Virus record (IMG/VR): IMGVR_UViG_3300042465_000635
Span: 1 to 26,339 of that record
Reading direction: 5' to 3' (one strand)
Source: a virus
Length of the DNA stretch: 26,339 nucleotides
Positions 21,001-26,339 of this stretch are shown here, piece by piece (position 1 is the first letter of the stretch; every line of letters starts with the position of its first letter). Position numbers and translations under genes: made by a program. The notes beneath the pieces were generated by a model. It saw nothing but the letters and a program-made list of their open reading frames with translations, was not told the origin of the DNA and searched no databases.

Positions 21001-22158
21001 TTATGCAAAGGAGTATCTCCCACTGCCTACATTCTTTTGGAGATGTTGCCAAGCAAGAGCAAGTGACATAACCGCATCATCATGAAAACCAGTTGGTGCG
21101 GAGTACTTTACTCCAAAGGATGTGTACTGATACTCAAAGATTTCAAGTTCATCCACGATAGGACCGCTTGGGAATGTTATCTTCCTTTGGTGAATAGCAG
21201 AAGCAAGACCCTCCATGAGCATCTGCTTACTTGTACTGCTGAACTTATACCCTTGAACATCTAACCCCTCACGTTGCATATCCTCAAATATTGGGTCTCC
21301 TACCCCCGTAGAATCCATCAGGATAGGTGCTTTGGGTAAATTGACAATATACTCCTTAGTTTGCCTCCAATCCCTTTGGAATCGTTCGTAATGGCATACA
21401 GACCCGTTCTTGTCAAGTCCTATCACCACAGTCCAGTCAACTGCTTTGGCAAGGTCAATGCCATAACAGGCAACAGGATTGGTAGACATCGGAAAGATGC
21501 ATTGGCGAATGTAAGCAGACCCAAAAGGATTGGCAGCATTCTCGGCAGGGTTTGCCATATACTCTTGCTCAAAGACCACTTCAGGTAGTTGCATCCTTGC
21601 ACTATCAACCTCTGACTTATCTATGTATGGGTTATCATAGGTGCTAAACTTAAACGATTGCCAATCTTCCTCACCTCCATTTCCTTTCATAAAAAGAGAG
21701 TAAAAGTAATTCTTCCCCTTTGGAGTAGACAAGAATAATGCCTTTCCCTTGTAGTCTGTTAGGGTAGGTCTGATTGAATTCAACCAACCATCTTCAAGGT
21801 TAGGGATGAAAGATGCCTCATCTACTACAACCAAGTGGAACTTCCTACCTCGCAGGTTATCTAACCTCTCACCTGTAAAGAACTGAACCGAACCACCATT
21901 TGGAAACTCAATAGTCAAATCGGACCTATTAGAGGCGAATGGTACTGCTTTTGCTAACTTGTCAAAGAAAGTCTTGGCAAGGTTGTAAGTAGGGGTAATA
22001 TAGGCAACAGATTGACCCACAATGGCATTTTTAATAATCTCTACCTGTGATAGTTCTGACTTGCCGAACCTCCTACCACACATCACCACTCTAAACCTTG
22101 CAGGGGAATCAATTATATCAATTTGGTTCTTATGTGGTTCAGGTAGTTCAATTATCAT
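21001..22158 (-). CDS. terL: Terminase large subunit
   Basis: The 385-residue protein has both motor and nuclease halves. The ATPase shows Walker A CGRRFGKS (27-34), Walker B LVVVDEAS (109-116) with D113/E114, and the coupling motif LFLSTPKG (141-148). The RNase H-like nuclease shows CYGIDLAKAVDW with D235, ILMDSTGVGD with D282 and GFHDDAVMSLA with D360/D361. It pumps DNA into the prohead through the portal and cuts concatemers. The length is short but complete. It overlaps the small terminase gene by 4 bp. The portal lies more than 10 kb away, whereas it usually follows the terminase. Confidence 0.95.
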   Translation of the reverse strand: MIIELPEPHKNQIDIIDSPARFRVVMCGRRFGKSELSQVEIIKNAIVGQSVAYITPTYNLAKTFFDKLAKAVPFASNRSDLTIEFPNGGSVQFFTGERLDNLRGRKFHLVVVDEASFIPNLEDGWLNSIRPTLTDYKGKALFLSTPKGKNYFYSLFMKGNGGEEDWQSFKFSTYDNPYIDKSEVDSARMQLPEVVFEQEYMANPAENAANPFGSAYIRQCIFPMSTNPVACYGIDLAKAVDWTVVIGLDKNGSVCHYERFQRDWRQTKEYIVNLPKAPILMDSTGVGDPIFEDMQREGLDVQGYKFSSTSKQMLMEGLASAIHQRKITFPSGPIVDELEIFEYQYTSFGVKYSAPTGFHDDAVMSLALAWQHLQKNVGSGRYSFA

Positions 22159-22535
22159 AGAATCGTTTTGCCCTTTGTAAATACCACCTCAATCTTCCCG
22201 TCATTGGTTATGTGTGCAGTTTCCTTTGGTTTGCCGTATACCCTGGTCAGTAAGGTATCTATTGAATAAAGACTTCCCTTCTCCAATGACTTCCGCAATG
22301 CTCCTGCAATAGTCTTCTCCAGTACAGTTGCCTTCGGGTTATCCCATACAGCTTTAAGTTCTTGCATATCCATTGACATGATTGCTTGGATGCAATCGTT
22401 AACTTCCGCTAACTTGTACCCCTGCTCTTTGAGAAGTGATACATACTTCCTCGGTCTGCCATTTGGATTGTTGGTTTCACCCTTCTGTGGTATAGATAAA
22501 ACCCCTCCGTGTGCTTGTGGTATCTTCTTTGCCAT
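22155..22535 (-). CDS. Probable terminase small subunit
   Basis: The 126-residue protein begins with a basic segment holding NNPNGRPRKY, the GRPR pattern of DUF5681-like proteins and small terminase-type DNA-binding proteins. Helices follow (YVSLLKEQGYKLAEVNDCIQ and TVLEKTIAGALRKSLEKGSL), then VYGKPKETAHITNDGKIEVV. Small terminases bind the packaging site and hand the DNA to the motor. Position (4-bp overlap with the large subunit) supports the call. The motif alone is not proof, because GRPR proteins also occur away from terminases. Confidence 0.75.
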   Translation of the reverse strand: MAKKIPQAHGGVLSIPQKGETNNPNGRPRKYVSLLKEQGYKLAEVNDCIQAIMSMDMQELKAVWDNPKATVLEKTIAGALRKSLEKGSLYSIDTLLTRVYGKPKETAHITNDGKIEVVFTKGKTIL

Positions 22536-22542
22536 CCCTTTG

Positions 22543-24033
22543 TTACTCCGTTGTTTTGATATATTTTATGCCATTTCTTTTAACTTCCAAAGTTGGGTCA
22601 AGTTTCATCATCCTGTCCACTATGACTTGGCAGTATTTTGGGTCTAATTCCATGCCATAGCACTTGCGTTTGAGTTGGTGACTTGCCACCATTGTTGAAC
22701 CGCTACCGAGGAAAAAGTCTAAAACCGAACCATCATCTGGACAACTTGAAAGGATTGCCCTTTCACATAATGGAATCGGTTTAGGTGTTGCGTGACCCCC
22801 TTCGCTTCCATCTTTTTGATGTCTGCTAAAGTGCCAAACGTTATTCATATTATCGTGTACATTGTTAAAATATGCACGGGTTGAATAGTATTCCTTCTTT
22901 AATGCATCATATTCCTTCTTTAATGCATCATATTCCTTGTGAAATGCATCCCCATTGGCAGCGTTCCTTATAGCATTATAATGCTCTTCAGTAGGAAATG
23001 CCCATTGACTTTTTGCGAAGTAATGACTTGCACTTGTTTTGCCAGTTATTTGAATAATCTTTTCAGTGTTCCATCCAATCTTATTCCTTTGAGAAACCAA
23101 ATATTCTCTGATAGATTCAAAGCCTTGAAAATAATTATCTGCATTGTTATTAAACCCTTGAACTCCTAACATAACAAAGAGGCATTTTTCATCTGCCGTT
23201 GCGTAAGACCTTGTTTGGTCTGAGTTCTGACTTTGCCCGTGACCTTTATCCCAAGTTAATAAATTTCTAAATGTTGCCTTTTGTTCTTTAATGTATGGTT
23301 TCAGAATGCCACTATAAATATCCATCAATGGTTCATCTATTCCCCAACAATACCAACTTCCGTTTTCTTTTAGGTGCATAAATTGTAAAGCAATCCATTC
23401 CCTATTGAAATCAAGCAAATCATCATAATTGAGATTATCATTTAGCACCCCTTCGTTTTCTTTTTTCATTCCATAAGGAGGGTCATTGTGTGCCATATCT
23501 GCCTTCTGCCCATTCATCAACTTTGCAACTTGGTCGCTATCTGTTGAATCACCACAGAGCAAACGATGCTCACCTATCTCAAACAAATCCCCAAGAACGA
23601 TATCGGTCTCAATCCCACCATCAGGTACATCAAACTCATCTTCTTCTGCTTCAAGGACTTCGGGTTTAAAGTCGGGTATATCTAATCCCCAATCTGTCAA
23701 CTGTTCTGCATCCCAATTGTTCGCAAGGTCTTCCCAATCCCATTCACCGAACCCTACATTATCCTTAATGATAAACTGCTTCTGTTGGTCCTCTGTCAGT
23801 TCCTCTGCTTTAATGATTGCTACCTCTTTAAGTCCTGCTTCCTTACACGCTTTTAATCGCATATTCCCACCAAGTACAACCATATCCGCATTCACTACGA
23901 TTGGTCTGATGTTGAGCATTTCAGGGAACTCCTTGATTGACTTAACTAACTTTTGGAACTTGTCATCTTTGATTATTCTTGGATTGTTCGGGTTAGATTT
24001 TACCTCGCTGATTTTAACTGTGATTGGATTCAT
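22543..24033 (-). CDS. ParB-domain DNA methyltransferase fusion
   Basis: The 496-residue protein has an N-terminal ParB/sulfiredoxin-like domain (residues about 1-115) with NPNNPRIIKDD and VVLGGNMRLKACKEAG. A methyltransferase follows from about 147: DLFEIGEHRLLCGDS, catalytic motif IV NDPPYG (183-188) and C-terminal AdoMet motif VLDFFLGSGSTMVA (437-450). Motif IV before motif I gives the beta-type order, and DPPY predicts N6-adenine methylation. The target-recognition region contains a tandem heptad repeat at about residues 361-381. No restriction gene is next to it, so it is probably an orphan methylase that shields phage DNA. It shares one base with the upstream methyltransferase gene. Confidence 0.9.
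   Translation of the reverse strand: MNPITVKISEVKSNPNNPRIIKDDKFQKLVKSIKEFPEMLNIRPIVVNADMVVLGGNMRLKACKEAGLKEVAIIKAEELTEDQQKQFIIKDNVGFGEWDWEDLANNWDAEQLTDWGLDIPDFKPEVLEAEEDEFDVPDGGIETDIVLGDLFEIGEHRLLCGDSTDSDQVAKLMNGQKADMAHNDPPYGMKKENEGVLNDNLNYDDLLDFNREWIALQFMHLKENGSWYCWGIDEPLMDIYSGILKPYIKEQKATFRNLLTWDKGHGQSQNSDQTRSYATADEKCLFVMLGVQGFNNNADNYFQGFESIREYLVSQRNKIGWNTEKIIQITGKTSASHYFAKSQWAFPTEEHYNAIRNAANGDAFHKEYDALKKEYDALKKEYYSTRAYFNNVHDNMNNVWHFSRHQKDGSEGGHATPKPIPLCERAILSSCPDDGSVLDFFLGSGSTMVASHQLKRKCYGMELDPKYCQVIVDRMMKLDPTLEVKRNGIKYIKTTE
22890..22952 (-). repeat. 21-bp tandem repeat inside the DNA methyltransferase gene
   Basis: Two identical 21-bp units (22890-22910 and 22911-22931) are followed by a diverged third (22932-22952). 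They encode three heptads of KEYDALK type. The unit length keeps the frame, so copy number could vary without breaking the gene. Confidence 0.85.
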
Positions 24034-24704
24034 TATTTAAGTTTAGTTAATACTCTGTTATGCACCAGGTTCAGTTCGTGCTTCCATTGTTCTGTCTGTC
24101 CTTCCTTTGGTAGGAACTGGTCTACTGCGTTTGATACAGATTGAATCCCTGCGAAATAACCCCAAGGCATTGGGATTGCATTGTTACAGTCATCAATTAC
24201 CAGTGTCCCTCCTACCTTTAGGATTGGGAGATAGTTCTTGAGGTCAGACATTACCACCTCATAAGTATGTCCTCCATCTATGTATAGGACATCAGGAGGA
24301 TTCTGAGAGGCAAGATTCACCGCATTTGGATTGGTAGAATCTAATCGGATTAACTCATAGTCTGCCGTGATATCAAACTCATCGTGCAGTCTTATTATGT
24401 CTGCTTCGTAGTCAGATTCCCAATGTCCATCGGATGTGTCCAATGGAGTTATCCCGATTCGCCTAACCTTTTTGCCGTGTCTTTCTGCAAGTAGAGCAAC
24501 AAGTCCAAGAATCTGTCCTCTGAAGACCCCGATTTCCATAAAGGTAAACTCTTGAGGCATCCTTGCCACAATATCATTCCACATCCAAATGAAACACCTT
24601 TCCCCGAATCCGAAAGCGTTTGCTTCTATCCAGTCCCGATATCCTTTTAGTTCTGTGTCTGCGTTTACCTTGTCGGTGTATTCCTTAACTATCCATTCCA
24701 TCAT
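24033..24704 (-). CDS. AdoMet-dependent methyltransferase (Methyltransf_24/CmcI-like)
   Basis: The 223-residue protein has the class I fold: motif I FMEIGVFRGQ (55-64), an acidic strand end near IGITPLDTSD (83-92), and the family marker YIDGGHTYEVVMSDL (141-155), followed by LVIDDC (168-173). Methyltransf_24 and CmcI-like enzymes often act on sugars or small molecules in glycan clusters. It overlaps the collagen-type glycosyltransferase by 4 bp, so a sugar added by the neighbouring enzymes is the likely substrate. Methylating a nucleotide or protein is an alternative. Confidence 0.8.
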   Translation of the reverse strand: MMEWIVKEYTDKVNADTELKGYRDWIEANAFGFGERCFIWMWNDIVARMPQEFTFMEIGVFRGQILGLVALLAERHGKKVRRIGITPLDTSDGHWESDYEADIIRLHDEFDITADYELIRLDSTNPNAVNLASQNPPDVLYIDGGHTYEVVMSDLKNYLPILKVGGTLVIDDCNNAIPMPWGYFAGIQSVSNAVDQFLPKEGQTEQWKHELNLVHNRVLTKLK

Positions 24705-25324
24705 AGTGCATAAAATTTAGTCATGTCGGTTTTCCCATTCCCATGAATGAACATCGGGAAGGTATGTGTCTTATTGTTGTATAATCGGTTATAGGTTAAT
24801 GTAAAGTCACCATCAACCTCAAACGCTACTGATTGGAATATGTTGCAGTAATCAAGTCCTATCTTGTCAGGCATTGAAAGGAATCGTTCTGTGTACCATC
24901 TTTGGTCATCATCCTCAAACTTAGGAGGATTACTATGGTAGATATCAAGGAAGTCCTTTTTGTTTCCGTAAATCTGCCCACTATTTAGGAATTTCCATTC
25001 ATGGTCTACCACAGGGAACATCCCCATCTTATGAGTATCAGGATAACATCCTTTCTCTGAACTTATGATAAGACCGCTTTGTCCTCTGTGTTTATAGTTA
25101 AACTCATCAGGATTTGATATGCAGTAATTGTCATAAGCATCCAAGTAGATGAAGTCCTCCGTATCGGTAGAAAGAAGGTACTCGTAAAGTCCTATAATCT
25201 TTGTTCCAAACCCTTTCCACTCTCTGACTATTGGATGATATGCCCACCCGTGTTGCTTTAAGGATTCTTCCAACTTCAACCAACCTGCGTGATTAGGATT
25301 GTCCAGTGATACGATTACTTTCAT
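24701..25324 (-). CDS. PLOD/LH3-like (collagen-type) glycosyltransferase
   Basis: The 207-residue protein matches the glycosyltransferase domain of procollagen lysyl hydroxylase/glucosyltransferase (LH3, PLOD1-3 GT domain). It has FIYLDAYD (58-65) with a D62-x-x-D65 metal motif, FLNSGQIYG (112-120), DDDQRWYT (138-145), IFQS (162-165) and the final HGNG (194-197) with H194 as the likely third manganese ligand. It is shorter than the eukaryotic domain but keeps all these blocks in order. It would transfer a sugar from a nucleotide-sugar donor. The acceptor is unknown and could be a protein or another sugar. It overlaps both neighbours by 4 bp. Confidence 0.8.
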   Translation of the reverse strand: MKVIVSLDNPNHAGWLKLEESLKQHGWAYHPIVREWKGFGTKIIGLYEYLLSTDTEDFIYLDAYDNYCISNPDEFNYKHRGQSGLIISSEKGCYPDTHKMGMFPVVDHEWKFLNSGQIYGNKKDFLDIYHSNPPKFEDDDQRWYTERFLSMPDKIGLDYCNIFQSVAFEVDGDFTLTYNRLYNNKTHTFPMFIHGNGKTDMTKFYAL

Positions 25325-26103
25325 TGAAAAGGATTATAGTAGATTGGTCTTGTACCGTGATAGTATTCGTGTGTCATCTTGATTACCTGTTGGGTTACCT
25401 CTGCACTATGCTTCTCCTTCCACGTTTGGTATTCCGTTTCACCTTTGTCTATATGCTCTATCTCAATATGAGGCAGAAACACATTCCACATACCTGCTAC
25501 TGTTGACCTATGAGATGCAAGGACATCATCGTAACCATAGAGGTTAGGTTGGCAAAGATACCCTATTTTGTCAAGCAAAGCGGATGAGTACATTTGGCAA
25601 GTACCGATAATGTGATGGCACTTCTCAACTATTATCCAACGCTGACCTGCGAAGTGTGGTAGCATAATCAACTCGCTTCTCCAATCAGGCAAGGCATGGT
25701 TCGGTTCTTCCCAACAATCTTTACGCTTCAGACCTACTATCCCAATTCTTGCTTCCCTTTCTATTGCCTCCACCATTTCTTTCACCCAATCATAATTGTC
25801 TATGATTACATCGTTGTCCATCTTGATGCAGTGTTGACCTTCTTTTCTATTCTTCCAAGCAAGATTAATCGCTTCTGCCGTTCCAATGTTCTGCTCATTG
25901 GTTATTACATTGATAAAACCATCTGCTTCATACCCTTTTATAATATCCTTTGTTGCTTGACAAGAGTTATTATCTATAATCCAAAACTCATGGTCATAAA
26001 AGATATGCTGAAAATGTAATTCATTTAAGACCTTTTCGGTTAGTTCTGACCTTTTGTTCTCTTCGGTATCGTGTACCGCCATTGCGATTAGTACCTTATC
26101 CAT
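25321..26103 (-). CDS. Family 2 (GT-A) glycosyltransferase
   Basis: I start at the ATG at 26101-26103 because the sequence from there (MDKVLIAMAVHDTEENKRSE) opens the Rossmann-like fold directly; a longer start would add 34 basic residues that belong to the overlapping small gene. The 260-residue protein has FWIIDNNS, ITNEQNIGTAEAINLAWKNR and the metal motif MDNDV (a DxD), then MVEAIEREARIGIVGLKR. A region CQMYSSALLDKIGYL with YGYDDVLA follows, fitting the acceptor-side acid of GT-A enzymes. It adds a sugar to an unknown acceptor. It is the first of the four tightly overlapping accessory genes. Confidence 0.85.
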   Translation of the reverse strand: MDKVLIAMAVHDTEENKRSELTEKVLNELHFQHIFYDHEFWIIDNNSCQATKDIIKGYEADGFINVITNEQNIGTAEAINLAWKNRKEGQHCIKMDNDVIIDNYDWVKEMVEAIEREARIGIVGLKRKDCWEEPNHALPDWRSELIMLPHFAGQRWIIVEKCHHIIGTCQMYSSALLDKIGYLCQPNLYGYDDVLASHRSTVAGMWNVFLPHIEIEHIDKGETEYQTWKEKHSAEVTQQVIKMTHEYYHGTRPIYYNPFQ

Positions 26104-26263
26104 TGCGTTTATTTTTTGTGTTCTTTTCCTTTGGTTTCTTGTAAGAATATTTACCCCCTGCAAGTATTGCGGTCCATACCTCAGTCGCCTTCTCTTTTGT
26201 ATCATAGATGCATTGACCTGAACCGATGCGATACTTTCCGTTGCTGCATTTAATTACTGGCAT
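26096..26263 (-). CDS. Small Cys-containing protein, 55 aa
   Basis: The ATG at 26261-26263 opens a 55-residue frame. It begins MPVIKCSNGKYRIGSGQCIY, a compact CSNGKYRIGSGQC block that I recognise as recurring in small phage proteins. A helical segment DTKEKATEVWTAILAGG follows, then a very basic tail (KKPKEKNTKNKRNG). The two cysteines may bind metal or form a turn. The stop overlaps the start of the GT2 gene by 8 bp (ATGGATAA). The function is unknown. Confidence 0.65.
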   Translation of the reverse strand: MPVIKCSNGKYRIGSGQCIYDTKEKATEVWTAILAGGKYSYKKPKEKNTKNKRNG

Positions 26264-26265
26264 AC

Positions 26266-26339
26266 TTAGTTAATTAGTTCTGATATGATAATGTTATGGT
26301 CACTCATCAATAGTTCAAACTCATCAAAGACCAACTCAA
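26266..26339 (-). CDS. 3' end of a small unknown gene (runs off window)
   Basis: One frame stays open from the right edge to a TAA at 26266-26268. The visible residues are ELVFDEFELLMSDHNIIISE, then LIN. The stop lies 2 bp before the next ATG, which fits the compact gene spacing here. Too little is visible for a function. Confidence 0.4.
   Translation of the reverse strand, partial: ELVFDEFELLMSDHNIIISELIN

Noticed and set aside
23486-24040. 184-residue plus-strand frame opposite the ParB-methylase
   Set aside because: Ser/Ile-rich shadow of a gene with clear domains; no independent evidence of coding.
25321-26205. Longer start for the GT2 enzyme at 26205
   Set aside because: The extra 34 basic residues overlap the small Cys protein gene in another frame and precede the normal start of the GT-A fold.

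Overview
This window is part of the late region of a tailed (siphovirus-like) phage or prophage. Every supportable gene lies on the minus strand, so the genes are read from 26339 down to 1. The likely host is a member of the Bacteroidota. The evidence is the two promoter-like sequences with a TAnnTTTG -7 box, A/T-rich sequence instead of strong Shine-Dalgarno sites before most starts, a DUF6712-type head connector, and several small proteins of a type I associate with Bacteroidota phages. No integrase, repressor, tRNA, CRISPR array or insertion sequence was seen.

Layout in transcription order. (1) 26339-22543 is an accessory block in front of the terminase: a small Cys-containing protein, a GT2 glycosyltransferase, a glycosyltransferase resembling the collagen-modifying (PLOD/LH3) type, a Methyltransf_24-type methyltransferase and a ParB-DNA methyltransferase fusion. 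The last four overlap by 1-4 bp. (2) 22535-21001 holds the small and large terminase subunits. (3) 21000-20545 is a 456 bp region without a conventional gene. It carries a promoter-like sequence, strong inverted repeats and a Cys-rich open frame that lacks a start codon. (4) 20544-14222 is a tail block: a tail assembly chaperone with a candidate -1 frameshift on a T9 run, an HK97-gp10-like protein, two large structural proteins and a tape-measure protein. (5) 14196-7500 is the head and connector block: XkdF-like protease, scaffold-like protein, major capsid protein, a probable tail-tube protein, portal, DUF6712 connector and a probable tail terminator. Two intrinsic terminators and other hairpins lie between these genes. 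(6) 7478-3369 encodes adhesion proteins: an Ig-like adaptor, a 768-residue fibre, a lectin-like protein and two related small proteins. (7) 3358-1175 is the lysis cassette: a coiled-coil peptide, a holin-like protein, a PAS-domain membrane protein, a second holin-like protein, a candidate unimolecular spanin and an M15 peptidase endolysin, closed by a terminator. (8) 1025-1 starts at a good Bacteroidota-type promoter and encodes an ExoX-C/DUF3820-like protein followed by a chain of tiny overlapping genes, two of them Cys4 zinc-binding candidates.

The genes together describe DNA packaging, virion assembly, host adhesion and three-layer lysis (inner membrane, wall, outer membrane). The most unusual points are the PAS sensor joined to a holin-like membrane hairpin inside the lysis cassette, the collagen-type glycosyltransferase in a phage whose fibre has a short collagen-like stretch, the frameshifted chaperone far upstream of the tape-measure gene, the tail-before-head gene order, and the structured leader with its start-less Cys-rich frame.
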